Assembly (NCBI GenBank): GCA_049999805.1
Contig: JBNGIO010005948.1
Span: forward strand, 1 to 25,525
Length of the DNA: 25,525 nt
DNA from: Folioceros fuciformis
Lineage: Eukaryota > Anthocerotophyta > Anthocerotopsida > Anthocerotales
Direction of reading: 5' to 3'
A program made the position numbers and the translations under genes. This document shows, in pieces, positions 1 to 8,322 of this stretch (its first letter is position 1; each line of letters opens with the position of its first letter). The notes below the pieces were generated by a model that ran no database searches, was not told the origin of the DNA, and saw only the letters and a list, made by a program, of their open reading frames with translations.

Positions 1-2
1 TA

Positions 3-827
3 GATAGGTTCAAGCTCTCAGATGCCCGGCCTGCCCCAACACCACTTTCAGCTGGAATCAAACTCACCTCAGCTGACAGCCCCACAACTGAGGTAGAAAA
101 GGAGGACATGGCCAAGGTCCCTTACCTTAGCGCTGTTGGCAGTCTTATCTACTTGCATGGTTGGACACGATACGACATTTCCTATGCTGCCTTTAGTGTA
201 GCACAGTTCATGTCTAATCCTGGCAGGGCACACTGGATGTGCGTGAAGAGAATCTATCGTTATTTGAAGGGCACAACTCACCGTGGAATCACCTACAAGA
301 GGTCAAGTAACGGAGTGCTTAACTTTGAGGGCTGGTCTCATGCCGACTGGGCATCAGACCCTGATGCTCGTCGAAGTGTTGGGTCTGATGCTCGTCGAAG
401 TGTTGCAGCCTATGTTTTCACGCTGGGAGGATCAGCTGTACCATGGTCAAGCAAGAAGCTTGCCACGATTTCTACACCTAGTGCTGAAAGCGAATATGGA
501 GCCCTATCCAAGGCCGAAAAAGAAATTGTACACTGCAAGCAGATCCTTGAAGATCTTGGCTACCCACAAGCTGACCCCACTGTTCTACACTGTGACAGCA
601 CTGCAGCTATTGCTTTAACCAAGGGTGACAGATTTCACGCTAGAACAAAGCACGTAGAAGTTGCTTATCACTTTGTGAGGCAGCTTGTAGCGAGAGGTAC
701 TGTCAAGCTTCTATACGTTCCTACAGAGTCTAACTTAGCCGACCTCCTCACTAAGTCGCTAGGCAAAGCCAAGCATGAAGCACTCACTTCAGCCTTAGGC
801 CTCGCGGACCTCAAGAACCTCATCTGA
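3..827 (+). CDS. Ty1/copia retrotransposon polyprotein, C-terminal fragment (end of RT and RNase H)
   Basis: The reading frame is open from base 3 with no start codon, so this is the 3' end of a pol gene cut by the window edge; the first ATG is at 108. It reads from the RT-RNase H connection (RFKLSDARPAPTPLS, then VPYLSAVGSLIYL) into a copia RNase H domain. The RNase H acidic residues are visible: the first D in HADWASD, E in SAESEY, D in LHCDSTAA, followed by the usual end ADLLTKSLGKAKHEAL. A 24-nt in-frame direct repeat lies between the first two catalytic segments (DARRSVGS then DARRSV), making this part of the domain longer than usual. The fragment itself has no stop or frameshift. Whether the complete element is intact cannot be seen. 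It is followed by a polypurine tract and a probable LTR. Confidence 0.93.
   Translation, partial: DRFKLSDARPAPTPLSAGIKLTSADSPTTEVEKEDMAKVPYLSAVGSLIYLHGWTRYDISYAAFSVAQFMSNPGRAHWMCVKRIYRYLKGTTHRGITYKRSSNGVLNFEGWSHADWASDPDARRSVGSDARRSVAAYVFTLGGSAVPWSSKKLATISTPSAESEYGALSKAEKEIVHCKQILEDLGYPQADPTVLHCDSTAAIALTKGDRFHARTKHVEVAYHFVRQLVARGTVKLLYVPTESNLADLLTKSLGKAKHEALTSALGLADLKNLI
363..404 (+). repeat. 24-nt in-frame direct repeat inside copia RNase H
   Basis: The 18-nt core gatgctcgtcgaagtgtt occurs at 363-380 and again at 387-404, separated by 6 nt, so the period is 24 nt. It adds eight codons to the RNase H fold without shifting the frame. Related copia proteins usually have one such segment (D-x-R-R/K-S) before the GYVF/GFAY strand, so it looks like a recent slippage or unequal-exchange duplication. 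Confidence 0.9.
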
Positions 828-870
828 TTCTTCATCTCTTACAAGTCTTTACAAGTCTGGATGCTAGAGC

Positions 871-1064
871 TGAGCGGGAGTAATGGAGTGAGCGGGAGTA
901 ATGGAGTGACAGTCCAAGACCCGTCACCAGCAGCTCTTCATCCAAGAGGCATCAACCAACAGACATACCTCTTCACGTAGCCCCCTGCACAGATTAAGGA
1001 CACACACGAACGCTCAACATTGTAATTATCCCGACACTCAATGAAAGCACATATCCATCTTCAA
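871..1064 (+). mobile_element. duplicated polypurine tract and probable 3' LTR of the copia element
   Basis: An 18-nt purine-rich unit (tgagcgggagtaatggag) is repeated exactly at 871-888 and 889-906, shortly after the pol stop. This is where a copia polypurine tract is expected, so the tract appears duplicated. The LTR would begin with TG immediately after, for example at 907 (TGACAGTCC). Its 3' end cannot be fixed because the 5' LTR lies outside the window; host coding sequence resumes by about 1070, so the LTR can be at most about 165 bp. The boundary at 1064 is a guess based on a CA end. Confidence 0.5.
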
Positions 1065-1069
1065 TTTAA

Positions 1070-3690
1070 ATAGCAGCGAACGCCAACTGGTTTCCTCATC
1101 AGCAAGATCTAACCTTCTACCAAGACTGGGCCGACAGCTTGACGCTCTACGTGAACGATTCCTTAGGTGAGACAGTGTTGCGCTTTTGCACAAAATTTGC
1201 AGCTGGTTATCCTGCTTGTGGAAGCCTTTGCTGGTTTCTGATCATGAGAAGCTGCTTCATATTGCCATGGCCTCAGTTTTCCAGATGGACAGCGCCAACC
1301 ATGACGTGACGCAGGCTTGGACAGACAGCGACCTCGCCAACTGCTCCATCGTGGACATCACGCTCTATGTTACGAACGTCGCCAGTGTTGTGCTTCTTCT
1401 CCCGTTCGTTGGCACGATTCACCTCACCAGCAAAGGGAACACCACTACCAACACTAGTTCAGACTGCGTACAGGGAATGCGCTTTGCCGCCACCGTCCTG
1501 CCCCGGAACTTGCAGCAGTTTGTGTCATATGGGGCGCTCTCCCCCGGCGGTTGTAGTGGACTATTCCCCGGCGCCCATTTATACTACAATTGAACGGAAA
1601 CGTCAGTCAGATCCCAACTATTACGAGCACATCTTCTCCTCGAATCCCATGGGCAACCCCTCTGCGATTGGTACGTGCGCCTGGCCGAGTCTGGATTTTC
1701 TCCCTCCCAACAAGCTCGAGTTGTTGTTGGCCCTTGTGGTGTCACAGTTAGAGTACTTGTGGTGGCCTGATGAAGGACTCGCTGCCCACCTTTGTCTCAC
1801 TCCACTTCAGCCTTCAACTTCACGGTGAACGAGAACAACGTCCTCTGGGTTAGCCAATCTGATTTCGACTCTTGCAACGTCTCCAGTCAGCCGCTGGGTA
1901 ACTTCAGCGTGCCCAACACTGTCATTCCTCTAGGAGCACACGGGGACACGTACTATTATATTGATGGAATCGGAGATAACTGCGAGAATGGCCACATGAA
2001 GCTGAAAGTGCAATTGCAAGTGGGTACGTTTTCTGGAAACTTCTTTCACCTCGCCTTGCCTTGCCTTGCCTCATTATTCTCCTCTGAAGTTGCACGCTTG
2101 CAGTTGGTATGCTGAACCTCTCTGTGGCGGATGCGCCTGGGCTCTGGCAGGTGATGGCAGCCCCGAATCCGGATCCAGTCCCAGTCGCAGTCCCAGTCCC
2201 AGTCCCGGTGGGGGGGAGCAGAGAAAGAAGTTCCCATTGACCGGTAAACCCATCTTGCTTGCCGTCCATGGTTTTTCTGGACCAGTACTGAAATATAGCA
2301 ATCTGTTCCGGTGGTTGCAGTTGTGATAGCGACCGTCGTCAGCATCATCTTCATTCTTGTGCTAGTTCTTTTAGCCATAGCTTTTCGGCACTGTCGGCGG
2401 CAGCATGGATCTATTCCCAGAGGCAGGTATCCAGAACGTCGTTTTCTGACCAGTGAAGAAGTCAGGAAGGCTCATTATGCCTCGGCTGCCATCGGCTTTT
2501 GAAGGGGCATGCTAGTGGACTCGGAGCCGCATTCACCGTCTTCACCTATGATGAGCTGAAGCGAGCAACAAAACGTTTCTCTGCAGACAACGAGGTTGGG
2601 AGAGGAGGGTTTGGCACAGTGTACAAAGGAACTCTGGATTATGGCACAACCGTAGCCATTAAAATGGCAAAGCATGCCAGTCATGTGGAGTCCTTCGTAA
2701 ACGAGGTGGCCATCCTCTCACAAGTGAACAACAGGAATCTCGTCAAGCTTCTGGGTTGTTGCGTCTAGGCGGACGTGGATCCGCTTCTTGTGTACGAGTT
2801 CATTCCCAATGGGAGTTTGCAGGATCACCTATCAATAGCACAGAAGGGCTTCCAAACCAGGCTTGACTGGAAAGCACGGTTCAAGATTGCTTTTCAAACT
2901 GCTGAGGCACTCAAGTACTTGCATGTTCAGGCAACACCACAAATCGTCCATAGTGACGTGAAGTCTGCCAACATCCTACTAGTCGACCACCTTAATGCCA
3001 AAGTTGCGGACTTCGGGCGTCTAAGCTGGTGGATTTGGGAACCACACATGTGTCCACACTTGTGAAGGGAACTCCTGGCTATCTGGATCCGGAATACTTC
3101 CACAACTTCCAGCTTACGGACAAGACAGATGTGTACAGCTTTGGGGTTGTGCTACTGGAGTTGATCACGTCCAAGAAGGCGATTGACCTTTCAAATCCTG
3201 TTGGGGAGCAGAACCTTGCTGTGCGGTCAATCCCCTCCATCAAGAGTGGGCGGGTCCGTGAAATCATTGACTCGAGTGTGTCGTCGTCTCTGTCACGAGA
3301 GGCGTTCCAAGAAGTTGAGGCAGTTGCAAGGGTGAGTCACTTAGCTGTCAGGAGACGTTCAGTTAAGCTCAGAGGAGAAAGGAAACCAACCGTCTGTGGT
3401 GGTAGGTAGCGGTGGCATGCCTGGTGTTGTCACGATCATCAAGACCGACGATGAGCCAAGTCGTGGAAATGCTGCAAAGGATCAAGGGGTCCAACCTTAA
3501 GGCTGAGGAGTTTTACAACCAGGTGGATCTTATCCCCAGTGATTGGAGGACAAGTGAGATGCAAGCTCATGGCATCTCGTCTACAGATTCCGCGTCAACA
3601 TCCACCCGAACTTCTGTCCGGGAATCGGAACTGGTGCAGAGCCGATCAGACCCAGATGACAGTTATGACCTGGGAGAATTTTCAGCTTGA
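1070..3690 (+). pseudogene. receptor-like kinase with two phytocyanin (early-nodulin-like) ectodomains and a WAK-like kinase; broken
   Basis: Exons placed by frame and GT-AG sites: ~1070-1166, 1277-1670 (with a frame change near 1540), 1811-2023, 2151-2243, 2321-3331 and 3406-3690. Introns are 110, 140, 127, 77 and 74 nt. Order of parts: phytocyanin-like domain 1 (FYQDWADSLTLYVNDSL, MDSANHDVT, SSDCVQGMRF); domain 2 (SQSDFDSCN, GDNCENGHMKLKV); a Ser-Pro-rich stalk (SPSRSPSPSPGGG); a transmembrane helix (about 2321-2390) followed by RHCRRQ; then the kinase with GRGGFGTVYKG, VAIK, IVHSDVKSANILL, DFG and [11 protein letters not shown]. Both ectodomains keep disulfide cysteines but lack the copper Cys and His ligands, as in early nodulin-like proteins. 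Lesions: frame change near 1540, frameshift at 2497-2500, TAG at 2766-2768 and frameshift at 3015-3017 inside DFG. The HRD arginine is serine. No signal peptide or start codon is present; the copia LTR abuts the first exon. Activity as it stands is unlikely. Confidence 0.85.
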
Positions 3691-4596
3691 TCAGTGCCGG
3701 AAGTCAGCGCTTGCTGGATTTCAAACACCTCGCTATCGCAAATTTGAATCCCCCTCAGGCGTGCTCAACAGTTTCGAGAATCGTTTACTTTGTGACATTC
3801 AGGCTTATCGGACTACAGGGTAATGGAGGAGTTTGGCACTCTCGATGTAATGCTGATATTTCTGCCCACCCTTGAACTCATTTTGAAGAATTGAGGTAGA
3901 CCCTACATTGCAATGGTATAAGATCATGTGATTGCATACTTTCTGCAGATATTTACTTTCCCGACGAAAAGAACGGACTCGTGAGGCGGTTTCCAGGTCA
4001 GATCTGTCGGTCGGACGGCAGCGGGTGTAATTTTCAGAAGACCTGTAGCACAAAAAATCTCCTACCGCAGGATCCAGATTGCTGCGATGGCAAGTCTCAA
4101 AATAACCAAGCTGCAAGAGCTTGATAGCTTTGAAACGCAGCAATGGAGGGCGTTCGCAAACCACATCTCCCATTTGCAAACTATGGTTACTGTTGTGCAC
4201 TTTCCATCTCCAACGAAGCGAGCACCCCCCCACCCCGATCTTCCGCTTCCAACTTGCGAGAGTAACAGATCTTGGGCCATCGGGCTGCATGCTCTGTGAT
4301 CGAGGGAAATCGACTTAGAACAGATACGATCAGATGACAAAATCTGTTTGTGCATCGACAAACCGAGGATATTGACACCTTCACTGGGCACATAGGTAAG
4401 CATATACTGTATCTCCTTCCCTGACACACCTTTCCCAGGTCACACCTGTCACGAGTGGGCGAGGGAGTGGGCCAGGAGGCCCTTCATGTGTGCAATACAC
4501 ACTATGAAGGAGAAAGGCATGATGGCTGCACCTAGTGCAAGTGACACATACTGTATTTGAGCCGTCCTCCTGCAGGTAGAGTGTGGATGCGCAAAC
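3691..4596. other. intergenic, no gene seen
   Basis: This follows the receptor-kinase stop codon and should contain its 3' UTR. Short open frames on both strands show no domain, repeat or composition that would support coding. The only structure noted is the imperfect inverted repeat at 4481-4510. Confidence 0.5.
4481..4510. repeat. short imperfect inverted repeat (hairpin)
   Basis: CCTTCATGTGTG at 4481-4492 is complementary, with one bulged base, to CACACTATGAAGG ending at 4510, leaving a loop of about 5 nt. No T-run or coding partner follows, so this is recorded as a hairpin of unknown role. Confidence 0.55.
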
Positions 4597-5115
4597 CAGG
4601 CCGGCTATCATGGCAGTCTTATCCCCACATTTTCTTCGCCAAACACTGTCTGAGCTGAGCTTCTGTTATCTTCCAAGCTGCCATACTTTGCCTTCGTACT
4701 CAACAAACTGCTGGCCACAAGCTATCTGCCTAAAAGCTCTCGCTGTCTAATCTCTACACGAAGGTCGTACCCCTCTCCACTTGCCTGCAGGAAGCAAACA
4801 AGGAGACACCAAATGGTTTGTACTAGTGCCTCCTCGTTGCACAGCATTGGAGAGATGGAGGGGTTCCTGCACCAGACCGTGCGGGGAAGCACTGCAAACA
4901 AGGCATTCCAAGTTTCACACTGTTTTGAGCAAAGTCCGTCAGAGACTCCCGAGCATTCTCCAAGCTCCCACGCTCAGTATACATGTATACAAAACTTCTG
5001 CCCCAGAAAACATCAGCCTCAAGTGCTCGTTCCCGAACTTCAGGAAGCATGCCGATGCTTCCTCTTTTTCGAGGCTACGGTGCTCAAAATCGCACGTGCC
5101 TGCTCAAACTGCAGG
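4597..5115 (-). pseudogene. decayed PPR relic
   Basis: Read on the minus strand, this matches the PPR subfamily of the intact gene at 13720-16341 but in fragments. About 4823-5050 gives LPEVRERALEADVFWGRSF then VYMYTERGSLENARES, against LHAQMRERGHDTDVF and NMYAKCGSLEDAQR in the intact protein. About 4597-4760 on + (atcatggcagtct, then cttccaagctgccatacttt) matches the antisense of a further PPR repeat. Frames change and stops interrupt throughout, so only about two repeat units remain. It lies upstream of, and opposite in strand to, the PPR gene at 5260. Confidence 0.75.
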
Positions 5116-5259
5116 AGTGGGTGTTTCAGGTTCGCTGGGTTTCGCCTCAGGGCCACAGGTTGGGATATGTGAGAGCGTCGACGGAACAAACGTCCATGAT
5201 GCCATCGGAGTGGGCTGCCATTTCAGCATCATGAAGTGGGAGCGTTTGTGCTTCCCCAT

Positions 5260-8200
5260 ATGATGCCCACGGAGAGGCAGTTAGACAAGGCACTGGTTAC
5301 TCTGTTCCGAATCGACCAAGAACGATGTGTGCCCTCGGCGCTGGTGTACACGAGCTTGTGGCAAGCGGGCAAGCGCAGGAAGGCCGTTGCCGAGGCCCAG
5401 CAGGTGTACGCTCATGCGACAAACCATGGGTTGGAGTCCCACAGGCAAGTGGGCGACCTGCTGGTGTCCGCACCAGTCAGTTGTGGGGGCCCTGCAGACG
5501 GGATTCAACTGTTCCAGAGATTGTCGCACCCATCATTTGCTTCTTGGAGAGCAATCATGCCAGGGTATGGCAATGCTGGATTGTCTGGGGTGGCCTTACT
5601 GTGCTATGGAAGGATGCTACAGGAAGGATTCGAGCCAGACCCTGTTACATTCGTCAGCTTGCTTAAGGCATGTAGCAGATCGGAAGATCCGGAGGAGGGT
5701 TGGCGGATTCATGCTCAAGTTGTGGCAAGTGGGCTGGACTCGGATGGGCTCGTTGGGAGCAGCTTAGTTGACATGTACGCCAAGTGTGGGAGCATAGGGG
5801 ATGCCCGGAAGGTGTTTGACGGCCAGTACCAGCGAGACTTGGTGGCATGGAATGTGATGCTTGCAGGATACTCTCAGAAGGGACATGGGGAAATGGCAAT
5901 GAGGGCGTTTCGTGAGATGCATCAAACTGGAGTCAAGCCGGATGCACGGACGTTCGTCAGTGCCCTTCAAGGATGTGGAAGCTTAGCAGAAAAGGAGGAA
6001 ATGACGTTTGTGGATGGAGAGCAGGTGAAGCTGGAAGCCTTGAAAGTGGGAAGAGAGTTACACGCTGAAGCAGTGAGAAGAGGGTATGTCTCCGACATGT
6101 TTGTTGGCAACACACTGGTGAGTATGTATGCAAAGTGTGGGAGCTTTGCTGATGCCGAGGAAGCATTTGATGGACTTGCTCAGCGCAATGTAGTTTCATG
6201 GAATGCAATGCTGTCGGCATATGCTCAACAGGGCAGAGGGGAAAGAGCTTTGCAGATCTTCCTGCAGATGCGAGAGACGGGAATTAGTCCAAATGCTCGA
6301 ACATTTGTAAGTGCCCTCCGAGCGTGTGGTAGCATTGCAGAAAAGGAGGAGATTGCAGCTCTGAACAGCCGCAATGTGAAAGTACAGTGCCTGCGCAAGG
6401 GGAAGGAAATCCATGCCAGAGTCCGGGATGGGGGTTTTGAATCCAACAAGTTTATTGGTAGTGTCCTGGTTAGTATGTATGCAAAGTGCGGGAGCATCAA
6501 CGATGCTGAGGAGGTGTTTAAAAGTTTGCACAAGCGTGATGCGGTGGCATGGAATGCCATGATACGAGGATATGCTGAGGAGGACCAAGAAGACAAGGCT
6601 TTGCAGGCCTACAGACGGATGGTAAGGGAGGGATGCAGGCCCGATGCGCAGACATTTGTAAGTGCTCTTCATGCATGCGGGTGCCTTGCAGCAAAGGAGG
6701 AAAGCACCTCGGTACATGGGCAGGATGTCAAATTGGCATCCCTGCGAGAGGTAAGGGAATTGCATGCAGGAGCTACAGAATGGGGGTTTGATTCTGACAC
6801 CTATGTTTGCAACTCTTTGCTTAGTACATATGCGAAGTGTGGGAGCATTCAGGACACAGAACTGGTGTTCGAACGAATGCCCAAACGAGGTGTGGTGTCA
6901 TGGACTTCCATGATCGCAGCGTATGCCGTGCATGGCGCAGGAGGTAGGGCCCTCCAGGTGTTTAAGCAGATGCAGAAGGAGGGTGTGAGGCCGGATGCAC
7001 GAACCTTGGCCAGTGCTCTTCATGCATGTGGAGTTGCTGTTGAAAAGGAGGTGGTGTCATCTGAGGATGAGCAGAGCGTGAAGCTGAATTATCTTCAAGT
7101 GGGAAGAGACATACACGCTGAAGCTGCAAAACTGGATTTGGTTTCTGACGTTTTTGTCGCCAGCAATCTGGTGTACATGTATGCCAAGTGCGGGAGCATT
7201 AGAGACGCAGAGCAGGTGTTTGACGGAATGTCTCAGCGTGATGCTGTGTCGTGGACTGTCATGATTTCAGCGTATGCTCAGGAGCAAGGAGGACAGGCTT
7301 TGCAGCTCTATGCCCAGATGCAAGCAGAAGGAATGAAGCCACAGGAGGCTACTTTTGTGTCAGTTCTCCAAGCGTGCAGCAGCACAGGAGCATTTGACAC
7401 GTGCGTCCAGACCCACCAGGCCATTGTGGACAATGGATTGGAATACCGTCTTCCTGTTGCCACTTGCCTCATTCATGCGTACAGTAAGTGTGGGAGCATG
7501 GTGGAAGCCCAACGTGTCTTTGACTCCCTACCTGGCCCCGACGTCATCTCATGGAATGCCCTTCTGGCAGGCTATGCCCGGCTGGGCGATTGCAACATGA
7601 GCGTCAAGTGCTACGGCCAAATGTTACAACGTGGCTTGAAGCCAGACAGAGTCACATTCCTGGGCCTCCTATCTGCTTGCAGCCATGCTGGACTAGTTCA
7701 TAAGGGGCTTGAGTACTTCGAAACTATGTCCAGGGAATACAGCATCTCTGCAGACATGGAACATTACGCTTGTGTGATGGACCTCGTCGGTCGAGCCGGT
7801 CTCTTCAACAAAGCTGAAATGCTGCTCTCCCAGATGCCAATTGAACCTGGTTTGCCAGTCTGGTTGTGCCTGCTGAGCGCCTGCCGAAAACACGGTAATA
7901 TTGTCATGGGAGAGCGGGCCTTTGCTGAAGCAGTAGGTGAAGATCCTGAACACGCTGCAGCCTATGTTCTCATGTCAAACATTTACCTAGATGCTGGCAT
8001 GTTGGATTGTGCGAGAAAGGTAGATGAGATGAGGCAAAAAGCAGTTTCCTGGAAGAAGCCTGGCCAGAGCTGGATCTTTCATGACAAGCAGATGCAAGTA
8101 TTTTTGGCGGACGATTGCAAACACCAACAAGCAGCCATACTGTATGAGATATTGGAAAATGTCGGCGTACAGCTAACTAAAGCTGGGATGACTTCAGCTG

Positions 8201-8322
8201 CATCGAGGCGAGATAAGGGTGTCGCGCAGTCTCCAGACACGTCTCCGCCCGTCCATGCTCTGGCAGTAGCAGCAGGTTCCATGGAGGTTTCCGCAAGCTT
8301 CCAAACCAAATGCATTCTGTAG
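5260..8322 (+). CDS. PLS-class PPR protein, E+ type (predicted organelle RNA-editing factor)
   Basis: One intronless frame of 1020 residues from the first ATG (5260). The frame is open from 5200, but no earlier ATG occurs in it; an upstream exon joined at the ttcag before 5227 cannot be excluded, and no clear transit peptide is visible. Repeats run from about residue 85 to 865 in P-L-S order, with many MYAKCGS and SWNAM signatures. Four consecutive L motifs carry an extra stretch of about 14 residues beginning near AEKEE and ending near VKL. The E region is about 866-933 (VWLCLLSACRKHGN, AAYVLMSNIY) and E+ about 934-967 (PGQSWIFHDKQMQVFL), followed by a 53-residue tail of no recognised kind. 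There is no DYW deaminase domain. Proteins of this class bind single-stranded plastid or mitochondrial RNA and usually specify C-to-U editing sites, with deaminase activity supplied by another protein. It belongs to a different PPR subfamily from the other loci in this window. Confidence 0.93.
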   Translation: MMPTERQLDKALVTLFRIDQERCVPSALVYTSLWQAGKRRKAVAEAQQVYAHATNHGLESHRQVGDLLVSAPVSCGGPADGIQLFQRLSHPSFASWRAIMPGYGNAGLSGVALLCYGRMLQEGFEPDPVTFVSLLKACSRSEDPEEGWRIHAQVVASGLDSDGLVGSSLVDMYAKCGSIGDARKVFDGQYQRDLVAWNVMLAGYSQKGHGEMAMRAFREMHQTGVKPDARTFVSALQGCGSLAEKEEMTFVDGEQVKLEALKVGRELHAEAVRRGYVSDMFVGNTLVSMYAKCGSFADAEEAFDGLAQRNVVSWNAMLSAYAQQGRGERALQIFLQMRETGISPNARTFVSALRACGSIAEKEEIAALNSRNVKVQCLRKGKEIHARVRDGGFESNKFIGSVLVSMYAKCGSINDAEEVFKSLHKRDAVAWNAMIRGYAEEDQEDKALQAYRRMVREGCRPDAQTFVSALHACGCLAAKEESTSVHGQDVKLASLREVRELHAGATEWGFDSDTYVCNSLLSTYAKCGSIQDTELVFERMPKRGVVSWTSMIAAYAVHGAGGRALQVFKQMQKEGVRPDARTLASALHACGVAVEKEVVSSEDEQSVKLNYLQVGRDIHAEAAKLDLVSDVFVASNLVYMYAKCGSIRDAEQVFDGMSQRDAVSWTVMISAYAQEQGGQALQLYAQMQAEGMKPQEATFVSVLQACSSTGAFDTCVQTHQAIVDNGLEYRLPVATCLIHAYSKCGSMVEAQRVFDSLPGPDVISWNALLAGYARLGDCNMSVKCYGQMLQRGLKPDRVTFLGLLSACSHAGLVHKGLEYFETMSREYSISADMEHYACVMDLVGRAGLFNKAEMLLSQMPIEPGLPVWLCLLSACRKHGNIVMGERAFAEAVGEDPEHAAAYVLMSNIYLDAGMLDCARKVDEMRQKAVSWKKPGQSWIFHDKQMQVFLADDCKHQQAAILYEILENVGVQLTKAGMTSAASRRDKGVAQSPDTSPPVHALAVAAGSMEVSASFQTKCIL

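Noticed and set aside
2157-2240. Ser-Pro hexanucleotide run as an independent microsatellite gene or regulatory element
   Set aside because: It is in frame with both flanking exons and encodes the extracellular stalk of the receptor kinase.
2460-2514. Possible 55-nt intron explaining the frame change near 2497 in the receptor kinase
   Set aside because: The GTCAGG donor is weak and the phases on either side do not match the downstream kinase frame; loss of one T in a T-run explains it more simply.
6196-6765. Long minus-strand frames opposite the PPR gene (for example 189 codons)
   Set aside because: They are antisense shadows of the repetitive PPR coding sequence.
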